DNA from: Allobosea caraganae
GTDB taxonomy: Bacteria > Pseudomonadota > Alphaproteobacteria > Rhizobiales > Beijerinckiaceae
DNA: 64,000 bases
Direction of reading: 5' to 3'
NCBI RefSeq assembly: GCF_003351345.1
Contig: NZ_QQTO01000033.1
Span: 372,001-436,000, forward strand
The notes beneath the pieces are model-generated. The model made no database searches and was not told the origin of the DNA. It was given only the letters and a program-made list of their open reading frames with translations. A program made the position numbers and the translations under genes. Each line of letters begins with the position of its first letter. Position 1 is the first letter of the stretch. Of the stretch, positions 32,894 through 41,115 are shown piece after piece.

Positions 32894-33823
32894 ATGACCG
32901 ACATCGTCATCACCGAATTCATGGACGAGGCCGCGGTGGAGGCGCTGAAGGCGCGCTATAAGGTCCATCACGATCCCGACCTCTTCGACAAGTCGGCCGA
33001 GCTGGCGAAGCTGGTCGCCGGCGTCCCAGCCCTGATCGTGCGCAACCAGACGCAGGTGCGCGGCGCGATGCTCGACTCGGCCAAGAAGCTGAAGGTCGTC
33101 GGCCGGCTCGGCGTCGGGCTCGACAATATCGACATGGCCGCTTGTGCCGCCCGCGAGATCAAGGTCTTCCCGGCGACTGGTGCCAACAGCCTCTCGGTGG
33201 TCGAATACGTCATCGGCACCGCCATGACGCTCCTGCGCGGCGCCTATTTCGCCAATGCGGCGATGCTGGCCGGCGAGTTTCCCAAGACCCAGTTGATCGG
33301 CCGCGAGATCGCCGGCAAGCGGCTCGGGCTCGTCGGCTTCGGCGCCATCGCCCGCGACACCGCGCAGCATGCAAGGCTGCTCGGCATGACCATCGCCGCC
33401 TATGATCCCTATGTCGCGGCCGATGATCCGGTCTGGCAGAATACCGAGCGGCTCGAGCTCGACGCGCTGCTGGCAACCTCCGACGTCATCAGCATCCACC
33501 TGCCGCTGACGCCCGAGACCAAGGGCCTGATCGGCAAGGACGCCTTCGCCCGCATGAAATCGGATGCCGTGCTGGTCAACGCCGCCCGTGGCGGCGTCAT
33601 GGACGAGGTAGCGCTGGTCGCGGCGTTGAAGGGCGGCAAGCTTGGCGGCGCGGCGCTCGACGTCTTCGCCGAGGAGCCGCTGCGCGGCGGCGCCAAGCTC
33701 TTCGCCGGCACGCCGAACCTGATCCTGACCCCACATATCGCCGGCAACACCGTCGAATCGAATGGCCGCGTCTCCGGCCTCGTCGCCGAGCGCGTCATGG
33801 CGGCACTGGAGGGTCGGCTGTGA
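32894..33823 (+). CDS. slcC: D-isomer-type 2-hydroxyacid dehydrogenase, probable (S)-sulfolactate dehydrogenase
   Basis: 309 aa NAD-dependent dehydrogenase. Rossmann motif GKRLGLVGFGAIARDTAQHA, substrate-binding GVGLDNIDM, catalytic Arg in NAARGGVMDE, Glu in DVFAEEPL and His in LTPHIAGNTVESN. These enzymes interconvert 2-hydroxy and 2-oxo acids. In Chromohalobacter salexigens SlcC oxidises (S)-sulfolactate to sulfopyruvate beside comC and suyAB, the same set seen here. It starts 2 nt after the suyZ stop and overlaps comC by 4 nt. A related phosphoglycerate- or glyoxylate-type dehydrogenase cannot be excluded from motifs alone. Confidence 0.85.
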   Translation: MTDIVITEFMDEAAVEALKARYKVHHDPDLFDKSAELAKLVAGVPALIVRNQTQVRGAMLDSAKKLKVVGRLGVGLDNIDMAACAAREIKVFPATGANSLSVVEYVIGTAMTLLRGAYFANAAMLAGEFPKTQLIGREIAGKRLGLVGFGAIARDTAQHARLLGMTIAAYDPYVAADDPVWQNTERLELDALLATSDVISIHLPLTPETKGLIGKDAFARMKSDAVLVNAARGGVMDEVALVAALKGGKLGGAALDVFAEEPLRGGAKLFAGTPNLILTPHIAGNTVESNGRVSGLVAERVMAALEGRL

Positions 33824-34800
33824 AGCTTTCGCTGGAACAGGCCGAGGCCAGGGTCGCCGAACTCTTCACGCAGGCCGGCGCCTCGCCGGCCAACGCCGCC
33901 TCCGTCGCTTGGGCGCTGGTCATGGCCGAGGCCGATGGCCTGAAGGGCCACGGCCTGTCGCGCGTGCCGACCTATCTCGCCATGCTGAAGGCCGGCAAGA
34001 TCGATGGCCAGGCCGTGCCGATCGCGCGTCGGCCCAAGCCGGGCGTGTTGGCGATCGATGCCGCCCATGGCTTCGCCTACCCGGCGATCGACCTCGCCGT
34101 GAGCGAGCTTCCCGAACTCGCGCGCCAGCAGGGCATCGTCGCCGCGCCGATCCGCCGCTCCAGCCATTGCGGCGCTGCCGGCCTGCATGTCGAGCGCCTG
34201 GCGGAGCAGGGGCTGGTCGCGCTGCTCTTCGCCAATACGCCCGCTGCCATCGCGCCCTGGGGCGGCTCGAAGCCGGTCTTCGGCACCAATCCGATCGCCT
34301 TCGCCGCGCCGCTCGCCGGCCGCGAGCCGGTCGTGATCGACATGGCGCTGTCGAAGGTCGCGCGCGGCCCGATCGTCGCCGCTCGGCAGAAGGGCGAGAG
34401 CATCCCAGAGGGCTGGGCGCTCGACGTCGACGGCAAGCCGACCACCGATGCCGCCGCCGCGCTCGCCGGCACCATGGTCCCGCTCGGCGACGCCAAGGGC
34501 GCGACGCTGGCGATGATGGTCGAGATCCTCGCCGCCGCCCTGGTCGGCACCCATTTCGCCTTCCAGGCCTCCCCCTTCATCGACGACAAGGGTGGCCCGC
34601 CCGATACCGGCCAGCTCATCCTCGCGATCGACCCCGCGGGCATGGGCGGCAACTGGTTCGCCGAGCGCATGAAACTCCTGGCGCACGCAATCGAGGAGCA
34701 GGAAGGCACGCGCCTGCCGGGCGTCAGGCGCCTGAATCTGCGTGAGAAGGCCAAGGCACAAGGGATTGAGGTTGCGGAGGAAATCCTAATTTCTGCGTGA
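33820..34800 (+). CDS. comC: Ldh family oxidoreductase, probable (R)-sulfolactate dehydrogenase
   Basis: 326 aa of the malate/L-lactate dehydrogenase-like family 2 (distinct from Rossmann dehydrogenases). Conserved stretches: AEADGLKGHGLSRVPTYLAM, IRRSSHCGAAGLHVERLAEQ (catalytic His region), PWGGSKPVFGTNPIAFAAPL, IDMALSKVARGPI and GESIPEGWALD. ComC-type enzymes reduce sulfopyruvate to (R)-sulfolactate. Paired with SlcC they act as a two-dehydrogenase racemase feeding SuyAB, which uses only the (R) form. The start is GTG at 33820, overlapping the slcC TGA. Last gene of the cluster; it meets the toxin gene tail to tail with one base between. Confidence 0.86.
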   Translation: MKLSLEQAEARVAELFTQAGASPANAASVAWALVMAEADGLKGHGLSRVPTYLAMLKAGKIDGQAVPIARRPKPGVLAIDAAHGFAYPAIDLAVSELPELARQQGIVAAPIRRSSHCGAAGLHVERLAEQGLVALLFANTPAAIAPWGGSKPVFGTNPIAFAAPLAGREPVVIDMALSKVARGPIVAARQKGESIPEGWALDVDGKPTTDAAAALAGTMVPLGDAKGATLAMMVEILAAALVGTHFAFQASPFIDDKGGPPDTGQLILAIDPAGMGGNWFAERMKLLAHAIEEQEGTRLPGVRRLNLREKAKAQGIEVAEEILISA

Positions 34801-34801
34801 G

Positions 34802-35116
34802 TTAGCGACCATCGTTATCCAGCGCTTGGCCTAAATCTCTGCCGCCATAAAGCACGCGCAGGATGGTGACTCGGTTTCCGTCGATGCGGAACGCGACGGT
34901 CACGCGGCGGTCAAGGCCAAATACCCGCATGCCCGGAAGCAGGTCGTCCCTGCGCGTTCCACGTTTCGGAAAGTGGGCGAGGCCGGCCCATACGGTCTCT
35001 GTGCGCGTGACGAAGCGAAGTGCGGTCTCCTCGCTGCTGTGTTCTGCGACCCAGAGATAGGTTTCGCGGAGGTCCTGTCTGGCGCTTGGTGAGAAGTGGA
35101 CCTCAAACCTTCTCAC
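34802..35116 (-). CDS. parE: ParE/RelE family toxin
   Basis: 104 aa from a GTG at 35116 (VRRFEVHFSPSARQDLRETY); an in-frame ATG at 35140 gives 112 aa. Both overlap the antitoxin 3' end, typical of type II modules. Motifs: FSPSARQDLRETYLWVAEHS, FPKRGTRRDDLLPGMRVF, RRVTVAFRIDGNRVTILRVLYGGRD, the pattern of ParE proteins, which poison DNA gyrase, or of related RelE-fold toxins. The C-terminal GGRD is common to the family. Confidence 0.85.
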   Translation of the reverse strand: MRRFEVHFSPSARQDLRETYLWVAEHSSEETALRFVTRTETVWAGLAHFPKRGTRRDDLLPGMRVFGLDRRVTVAFRIDGNRVTILRVLYGGRDLGQALDNDGR

Positions 35117-35381
35117 GTTTCGCCGCCACACGGCTCGCATGCAACGCGCGAAGCTCTGCGAAAACCTCCTCGGCAGGGATCGATGGCCGCGGATCGGCGA
35201 GAGCCTCCTCGACCTTGGCCTTCAGAATGGCGTCGAACTCGCGCTCTTCGCGTTCCAGCGCGCGCAGGCCGGCGCGAAGGACTTCGCTGGCCGATGCGTA
35301 ATCGCCGGAAGCGACGCGGGCTTCGACCTTGGCCTGCATCTCGCCAAGCGTCACTGTCATGGGCCGGCTTGTTCGGGTCAT
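35103..35381 (-). CDS. parD: ParD family type II antitoxin
   Basis: 92 aa. N-terminal ribbon-helix-helix: MTVTLGEMQAKVEARVASGD, YASASEVLRAGLRALEREER, matching ParD/CC2985-type antitoxins; the C-terminal half is charged and would wrap around the toxin. The ATG at 35381 has AGGAGG at 6 nt; an internal ATG at 35360 gives the shorter ParD length. It is upstream of and overlaps the toxin gene. The dimer should repress its own promoter just upstream of 35381. Confidence 0.85.
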   Translation of the reverse strand: MTRTSRPMTVTLGEMQAKVEARVASGDYASASEVLRAGLRALEREEREFDAILKAKVEEALADPRPSIPAEEVFAELRALHASRVAAKREKV

Positions 35382-35439
35382 GCTGTGCCTCCTACTTCCA
35401 GACAAAGTATGACAAAGTCATTCTGGCGGCAACCTGACC

Positions 35440-37140
35440 TCACACAAAATCGAATCGATCCACGTCCACCAGCCCCTTATCCGTGATCTTCAAATGCGGG
35501 ATCACCGGCAGGGTCAGGAAGGCGACTTGCAGGAACGGCTCGGCCAGCACGACGCCAAGCGCCTTTGCGGCCGCTCGCAAGCCTTCCAAACCGTGGCGCA
35601 CCGTCTCGAACGGCTGGTCGCTCATCAGCCCGGCCACCGGCAGCGCCAGCTCGGCCGTGACCTTGCCGCCATCGGCCACGGCGAAGCCGCCGCCGATTTC
35701 GATCAGCCGGTTCGCGGCCGCGGCCATCGAGGCCGCGTCGACGCCGACGATGCAGAGGTTGTGGCTGTCATGGCCGACCGAGGAGGCGATGGCGCCATGC
35801 TTCATGCCAAAGCCGTGGACGAAGCCCGTCGCGCTGCCGCCATTCCTGCCATGGCGCTCGATCACCGTGACCTTGACCGCGTCCTGCGCCAGATCGGGCA
35901 GGGCCTCGCCATCGCTCGAGGGCAGGGTCATGGCGAGGCGCTCGGTGATGATCCGGCCCGGCACGACGCCGATCACCGGCGTCTCGCCAGTGCGCGCCAA
36001 AGCCTTGAAATCGGCCTCCATCAGCGCCCGGCTCTTGACGCTGCCGAGACCGACGGCTGAGACCGGCTTGCGGTCGGCGAAGAGCGCGTCCTCGACCAGC
36101 CTGCCGCCGGCAAAGACTTGGCTCACCCGGCAGGCGGCGAGATCCTCGACCAGCACGATATCGGCGCGCTTGCCCGGCCCGATGAAGCCGCGGTCGAACA
36201 GGCCGAAATTCCGCGCGGCCGAGAGCGTCGCGATGCGATAGGTCGCGAGAATGTCCGCTCCTTCAGCGATCGCCGTGCGGATCATGTAGTCGAGATGGCC
36301 TTCCTCGGCGATGTCGAGCGGGTTGCGATCATCGGTGCAGAAGGCCAGGAGGGGCGAGGCGTCGCGGCTGATCAGGGGGATCAGCGCATGCAGGTCCTTC
36401 GAGACGGAGCCTTCGCGGATCAGGATCGCCATGCCCTTGGCGAGCTTTTCGCGGGCTTCGTCGGCAGTCGTGGTCTCATGGTCGGTGCGGATGCCGGCTG
36501 AGAGGTAGCCGTTCAGGTCCATGCCGCGCACCAGCGGCGCGTGGCCGTCGATATGGCGATGCGAGAAGGCCTCCAGCTTGGCGAGGCAGCCGGGATCGCG
36601 ATGCAGCACGCCGGGGAAGTTCATGAACTCGGCGAGGCCGATGACCTTGGGGTGGTTCATCAGCTTGACGAGGTCGGCCGCGGTCAGCTCGGCGCCGGCC
36701 GTCTCCAGATGCGTCGCCGGCACGCAGCTCGAGAGCTGCACGCGCAAATCCATCCGCATCGCCTCGGCGCAGCGCAGGAAGTACTCGATGCCCTCGCTGC
36801 CGAGCACGTTGGCGATCTCGTGCGGGTCGCAGATCGCGGTGGTGACGCCATGCGGCAACACGCAGCGCTCGAATTCGAGCGGCGTCACCAGCGAGGATTC
36901 GACGTGCAGATGCGTGTCGATGAAGCCTGGCACGGCGATGAGGCCAGTCGCATCGAAGCTTTCGCGGCCCTCGTAGCGTCCATAGGTGCCGACGATGGTG
37001 TCGCCGCAAAGCGCGATATCGCTTTCGACCAGCGCCCCGGTGACGAGGTCGAGCAGCTTCGCGCCGCGAATGACGAGGTCGGCCGGCTCGTCGCCGCGGC
37101 CCTGGGCGATGCGGCGGGACAGCGTTGCAGCGTCGGTCAT
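35440..37140 (-). CDS. ade: Adenine deaminase
   Basis: 566 aa amidohydrolase converting adenine to hypoxanthine and ammonia. Metal-binding FIDTHLHVESSLVTP, TAICDPHEIANVLG, GHAPLVRGMDLNGYLSAGIR, TDHETTTADEAREKL and FCTDDRNPLDIAEEGHLDY all match bacterial adenine deaminase (Ade). The C-terminal domain has VGHDSHNLCIVG. The ATG at 37140 is preferred; the open frame continues upstream to 37287 but encodes unrelated residues. It stands alone between the toxin-antitoxin pair and a divergent metallo-hydrolase. Confidence 0.94.
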   Translation of the reverse strand: MTDAATLSRRIAQGRGDEPADLVIRGAKLLDLVTGALVESDIALCGDTIVGTYGRYEGRESFDATGLIAVPGFIDTHLHVESSLVTPLEFERCVLPHGVTTAICDPHEIANVLGSEGIEYFLRCAEAMRMDLRVQLSSCVPATHLETAGAELTAADLVKLMNHPKVIGLAEFMNFPGVLHRDPGCLAKLEAFSHRHIDGHAPLVRGMDLNGYLSAGIRTDHETTTADEAREKLAKGMAILIREGSVSKDLHALIPLISRDASPLLAFCTDDRNPLDIAEEGHLDYMIRTAIAEGADILATYRIATLSAARNFGLFDRGFIGPGKRADIVLVEDLAACRVSQVFAGGRLVEDALFADRKPVSAVGLGSVKSRALMEADFKALARTGETPVIGVVPGRIITERLAMTLPSSDGEALPDLAQDAVKVTVIERHGRNGGSATGFVHGFGMKHGAIASSVGHDSHNLCIVGVDAASMAAAANRLIEIGGGFAVADGGKVTAELALPVAGLMSDQPFETVRHGLEGLRAAAKALGVVLAEPFLQVAFLTLPVIPHLKITDKGLVDVDRFDFV

Positions 37141-37263
37141 GGCGTCACCCCGGCGTGGAATCGTGAGGGCGAGCCTGCACGCGCCCGCCGGCAAAGTCGA
37201 CTTGGTGTCGCGCTCGAACGGGCCTAGATAAGCCGCTATTCTCGTGCCGCTGGAGACCCTGAG

Positions 37264-37962
37264 ATGAAACTGACCTGGTACGGCCAATCAGCCTTTCGCG
37301 TCGATCTTGCCGGCGCCTCGCTGCTGATCGATCCGTTCTTCACCGGCAACCCCGCCTTCGAGGGCAATGTCGCCGAGATCTCGCAGGGCATCAGCCACAT
37401 CGTCGTCACCCACGGCCATGGCGACCATATCGGCGACACGCTCTCGATCGCCGAAGCCACCGGAGCGACGGTCGTCAGCAATTTCGACCTGTGCATGTAC
37501 CTGGCTTCGAAGGGCCTGAAGGCGTTCGAGCCGATGAACACCGGCGGCACCATCGATCTCGGCGCTTTCTCCGTGACGCTGGTCCGGGCCGATCATTCGG
37601 CCGGGCTGGTCGAGGCCGGCGTCGGCTTCCCGCTCGGCTCAGCCAATGGCGCGATCATCAAGGCCCAGGGCGAGAAGACGCTCTGGCACATGGGCGACAC
37701 CGACATCTTCAGCGACATGGCGCTGCTGAGCGAGATCCACGGCGTCGAGATCTGCATCTGCCCGATCGGCGACCGCTTCACCATGGGCGGCAAGGTCGCC
37801 GCGCTGGCGATGACCCGCTTCGTCAAGCCGAAGGTCGCGATCCCCTGCCATTACGGCTCCTTCCCGATCATCGACCAGAATGCCGATGCCTTCGTCGCGG
37901 CGCTGAAGGACAGCAATGTCCAGGCCGTGGTGCCGAAGAAGGGCGAGGCGGTTACGCTCTGA
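37264..37962 (+). CDS. Metal-dependent hydrolase, UPF0173 (metallo-beta-lactamase fold)
   Basis: 232 aa. Metallo-beta-lactamase fold with HxHxDH in VVTHGHGDHIGDT; further likely ligands are His in VRADHSAGLVEAG, Asp in HMGDTDIFSDMALL and His in IPCHYGSFPI. UPF0173 (YtkL-like) proteins are widespread and of unknown substrate. N-terminus MKLTWYGQSAFRVDLAG is the canonical start. Divergent from ade with 123 nt between. Confidence 0.9.
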   Translation: MKLTWYGQSAFRVDLAGASLLIDPFFTGNPAFEGNVAEISQGISHIVVTHGHGDHIGDTLSIAEATGATVVSNFDLCMYLASKGLKAFEPMNTGGTIDLGAFSVTLVRADHSAGLVEAGVGFPLGSANGAIIKAQGEKTLWHMGDTDIFSDMALLSEIHGVEICICPIGDRFTMGGKVAALAMTRFVKPKVAIPCHYGSFPIIDQNADAFVAALKDSNVQAVVPKKGEAVTL

Positions 37963-37993
37963 TGTAACCGGACAAGGCGCGGGCAGCCTCCAC

Positions 37994-38023
37994 CGTCATT
38001 GCTTCGCTACGCTCGCAATGACG
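37994..38023. repeat. Shortened R1 palindromic repeat
   Basis: CGTCATTGC-TTCGCTACGC-TCGCAATGACG: the outer 9 nt of the left arm joined to most of the right arm of the repeat found at 2632 and 10704. It lies in the 198-nt gap before gatC. Confidence 0.75.
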
Positions 38024-38160
38024 GGGGGCAGGCGCAGCTCAAGAGAGGGCTCCCGCGTTTCCTCGTTTAACGACGCAGCATTGTTGCGGGCAAACAGCCG
38101 CCGCCTTATAGCGCTGGTGAGTTTCAGCGCCTTTGGCGCCAAAGTTTCCAGGAGCCTGCC

Positions 38161-38448
38161 ATGTCGGTCGATCTCGCCACCGTCAAGCGCGTCGCGCATC
38201 TCGCGCGCATCGCCGTGCCGGAGTCCGAGCTGCCCAAGCTGCAAGGCGAGCTCAACGCCATCCTCGGCTTCGTCGAGCAGCTGGACGAGGTCGATGTCAC
38301 CGGTATCGAGCCGATGACCTCGGTCACGCCGATGGCGATGGCGCAGCGCGCGGACGTCGTGAACGACGGCGAGATCGCCGATCGCATCGTCGCCAACGCG
38401 CCCGTCTCCGAAGACGATTATTTCATGGTGCCGAAGGTGGTCGAATGA
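38161..38448 (+). CDS. gatC: Asp-tRNA(Asn)/Glu-tRNA(Gln) amidotransferase subunit C
   Basis: 95 aa, typical GatC. MSVDLATVKRVAHLARIAVP, LNAILGFVEQLDEVDVTGIE and the C-terminal R(A)DVVNDGEIADRIVANAP, EDDYFMVPKVVE are family hallmarks. GatC wraps around GatA and stabilises the GatCAB complex, which amidates misacylated Glu-tRNA(Gln) and Asp-tRNA(Asn). AGG lies 11 nt upstream of the ATG. gatA follows after 84 nt. Confidence 0.96.
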   Translation: MSVDLATVKRVAHLARIAVPESELPKLQGELNAILGFVEQLDEVDVTGIEPMTSVTPMAMAQRADVVNDGEIADRIVANAPVSEDDYFMVPKVVE

Positions 38449-38532
38449 GCGCTTGAAGCGCTCATTCGACCACCCCGGACGCGCGAAGCACGACCGGGGT
38501 CGCTTCCCATTCAGCCGACCGGATATTCAAAC

Positions 38533-40047
38533 GTGACCGATCTCACCCGCCTGACGCTGACCGAGGCCCGCGACGGCCTCAAGGCCAAGACCTTCTCCGC
38601 CACCGAGCTGACCCAGGCCCATATCGCCTCGGTCGAGAAGGCGCGCGCGCTCAACGCCTATGTGCTGGAGACGCCGGAGCATGCGCTGAAGCAGGCCGCG
38701 GCCTCGGACGCCAAGCTCGCCAAGGGCGAGGCCGGCCCGCTCGAAGGCCTGCCGCTCGGCATCAAGGACCTCTTCGCCACCGAGGGCGTGCGCACCACCG
38801 CCTGCTCGAAGATCCTCGGCAATTTCGTGCCGGCCTATGAATCGACGGTGTCGGGCCAGCTCTGGCGCGATGGCGCCGTGATGCTCGGCAAGCTCAACAA
38901 CGACGAGTTCGCCATGGGCTCGTCGAACGAGACCAGCGCCTTCGGCAACGTCGTCAACCCCTGGCGCCGTAGCGGCTCGAATGTCGGGGCAGGGGCTGCC
39001 GGCTCGATCGAGGGCAGCTATCTCGTGCCGGGCGGCTCTTCGGGCGGCTCGGCCTCGGCCGTCGCCGCCGATCTCTGCCTCGCCGCGACCGCGACCGATA
39101 CCGGCGGCTCGATCCGCCAGCCGGCCGCCTTCACCGGCACGGTCGGCATCAAGCCGACCTATGGCCGCTGCTCGCGCTGGGGCATCGTCGCCTTCGCCTC
39201 CTCGCTCGACCAGGCCGGGCCGATCGGCAAGACGGTGCGCGACTGCGCCGTGATGCTGCGCTCCATGGCCGGCCACGATCCCAAGGACACGACCTCGGTC
39301 GATATGCCCGTGCCGGATTACGAGAAGGCCGTCGGCCGCTCGGTCAAGGGCATGAAGATCGGCATCCCGAAGGAATATCGTCTCGACGGCATGTCGCCCG
39401 AGATCGAGGCGCTCTGGCAGCAGGGCATCGCCTGGCTCAAGGCGGCTGGTGCCGAGATCGTCGACATCTCGCTGCCGCACACGAAATACGCCCTGCCGGC
39501 CTATTACATCGTCGCCCCGGCCGAGGCCTCGTCCAACCTCGCTCGCTATGACGGCGTCCGCTACGGTCTGCGCGTGCCGGGCAAGGACATCGTCGAGATG
39601 TACGAGAAGACCCGCGCCGAGGGTTTTGGCGCCGAGGTCAAGCGCCGCATCATGATCGGCACCTACGTGCTCTCCGCCGGCTATTACGACGCCTACTACC
39701 TCAAGGCGCAGAAGGTCCGCACCTTGATCAAGCGCGACTTTGAGGATGTCTACTCGGCCGGTATCGACGCCGTGCTGACGCCGGCGACGCCGTCAGCCGC
39801 CTTCGGCATCGGCGAGAAGGGCTCGGCCGATCCGGTCGAGATGTACCTGAACGACATCTTCACGGTGACGGTGAACATGGCCGGCCTGCCGGGCCTCGCC
39901 GTGCCCGCCGGGCGCGACTCGCAGGGGCTGCCGCTCGGCCTGCAGCTCATCGGCCGGCCCTTCGACGAGGAGACGCTGTTCTCGATCGGCCAGGTCATCG
40001 AGGAGGCCGCCGGCCGCTTCACCGTGCCGGAGCGCTGGTGGGCCTAA
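38533..40047 (+). CDS. gatA: Asp-tRNA(Asn)/Glu-tRNA(Gln) amidotransferase subunit A
   Basis: 504 aa amidase-signature enzyme that releases ammonia from glutamine for GatB. The Ser-cis-Ser-Lys triad is visible: Lys in LPLGIKDLFATEG, Ser in VPGGSSGGSASAVAADL and Ser in ATDTGGSIRQPAAF. GatA-specific GTYVLSAGYYDAYYLKAQKVR is present. The start is GTG at 38533. gatB is not next to it but 5.9 kb downstream on the same strand. Confidence 0.97.
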   Translation: MTDLTRLTLTEARDGLKAKTFSATELTQAHIASVEKARALNAYVLETPEHALKQAAASDAKLAKGEAGPLEGLPLGIKDLFATEGVRTTACSKILGNFVPAYESTVSGQLWRDGAVMLGKLNNDEFAMGSSNETSAFGNVVNPWRRSGSNVGAGAAGSIEGSYLVPGGSSGGSASAVAADLCLAATATDTGGSIRQPAAFTGTVGIKPTYGRCSRWGIVAFASSLDQAGPIGKTVRDCAVMLRSMAGHDPKDTTSVDMPVPDYEKAVGRSVKGMKIGIPKEYRLDGMSPEIEALWQQGIAWLKAAGAEIVDISLPHTKYALPAYYIVAPAEASSNLARYDGVRYGLRVPGKDIVEMYEKTRAEGFGAEVKRRIMIGTYVLSAGYYDAYYLKAQKVRTLIKRDFEDVYSAGIDAVLTPATPSAAFGIGEKGSADPVEMYLNDIFTVTVNMAGLPGLAVPAGRDSQGLPLGLQLIGRPFDEETLFSIGQVIEEAAGRFTVPERWWA

Positions 40048-40349
40048 CCTTTCTCCCTCGGGGGAGAAAGTGGGCTGGCGAAGCCGGGTCGGATGAGGGA
40101 AGGGCGCGTCAGCGGCCCTTTTCTCTTGTTTGAGATTGGAGGGAGACTTCCCTTACACGCCGACGCAGCGCCTCTTCCCTTCTCCCTCTTGCGGGAGAAG
40201 GTGCCCCGGCAGGGGCGGATGAGGGGTCGCGCTGTCCTATCCAGTAACCGAGGATGTCATGCACCGACGCTGCTGTCGTCGCGCGACCCCTCATCCGTCT
40301 CGGCTTCGCCGAGCCACCTTCTCCCGCAAGAGGGAGAAGGGAAGGCAGC
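40048..40349. repeat. R3 repeat cluster forming a large hairpin
   Basis: 302 nt with no convincing gene. A partial R3 copy (CTTTCTCCCTCGGGGGAGAA, 40049 on) is followed by a long inverted pair: 40173-40232 (TTCCCTTCTCCCTCTTGCGG...GGATGAGGGGTCGCGC) and 40281-40345 (GCGCGACCCCTCATCC...CCGCAAGAGGGAGAAGGG). Similar to 11868-12115. It separates the convergent gatA and glycine-rich-tail genes. Confidence 0.8.
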
Positions 40350-41066
40350 TCAATCGCCGCCACCGCCTCCGCAGCCGCCGCCATCACCCCCGCCGCTGTC
40401 TCCCCCGCCATCCCCGCCGCCATCGCTACTGCTGCTGCTCCCGCCATCGCCGAAGCCATCAGTGCCGCCATCGATCGAGCTGTCCGAGAAATCGCCGCCG
40501 CATTGCGAGCCGGATTTGCCGTTGCGGCGCAGCTGCTCGCAATCGGGGTGGTAGAGATAGCCGTTCGGAATCTTGAGCTTGGTGTCGAGCGCGAAGAGCA
40601 GCGGTAGCCGCGTCGGATTGCGCGGGTCGATGTTCTCCTCCTTGCAGCACTGCCACCAGACCCGCCTCAGGCCGGAATTGTCGCGCGTGCGGCCGGGCGC
40701 GAGCGCGACGGCCGGCGTGTGGTGCAGGAAGGCGCCGAAGGCCTTGCCGCAGAACTCCTGATAGGCGCGGGTGTAGAGGATGAATTCGTGCCAGAGCTCG
40801 TCGGCGACCTGCGACGGCATCGCGACGTAGCGCTCGCCGGAGTTGAGATAGGCCAGGAAGAACTGCCGCAGCCCGTTCGCGACCAGTGCGGTCTCCTTGC
40901 GGGAGAAGCCTGGATAATGCGCCTGCAGCTTGTCGAGCAGGCCGGGCGGCCAAGCGTAGCCGCGAATGAACTCGGCCCGCTTCAGGCGCTGATGCGCCGG
41001 CCAGACCACCTTCGCGACGAAGGCCGCGCCGCCCAACGCGAGCGCGAACATCACCCAGCCCAGCAT
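40350..41066 (-). CDS. Glycine-rich-tail hypothetical protein with N-terminal membrane helix
   Basis: 238 aa. One N-terminal transmembrane helix (~3-22), then a soluble domain with FSRKETALVANGLRQFFLAY and SQVADELWHEFILYTRAYQE, FCGKAFGAFLHHTP. The W-H-x-F-I-L-x-x-x-x-Y-x-x-F-C pattern resembles the glycine-rich domain protein (GRDP/DUF1399-like) family. YLYHPDCEQLRRNGKSG resembles a short zinc-ribbon-like end. The last ~45 residues are almost only Gly, Ser and Asp, encoded by the R3-adjacent end. Function unknown. Confidence 0.72.
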   Translation of the reverse strand: MLGWVMFALALGGAAFVAKVVWPAHQRLKRAEFIRGYAWPPGLLDKLQAHYPGFSRKETALVANGLRQFFLAYLNSGERYVAMPSQVADELWHEFILYTRAYQEFCGKAFGAFLHHTPAVALAPGRTRDNSGLRRVWWQCCKEENIDPRNPTRLPLLFALDTKLKIPNGYLYHPDCEQLRRNGKSGSQCGGDFSDSSIDGGTDGFGDGGSSSSSDGGGDGGGDSGGGDGGGCGGGGGD

Positions 41067-41115
41067 CGCCGCCCCTCAAATACGCCCCGCGCCGACCGGC
41101 GTGGGGCGTATTTGA

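Noticed and set aside
40173..40345. CRISPR-like repeat array
   Set aside because: The repeats are inverted REP-type elements, not regularly spaced direct repeats with unique spacers; no cas genes.
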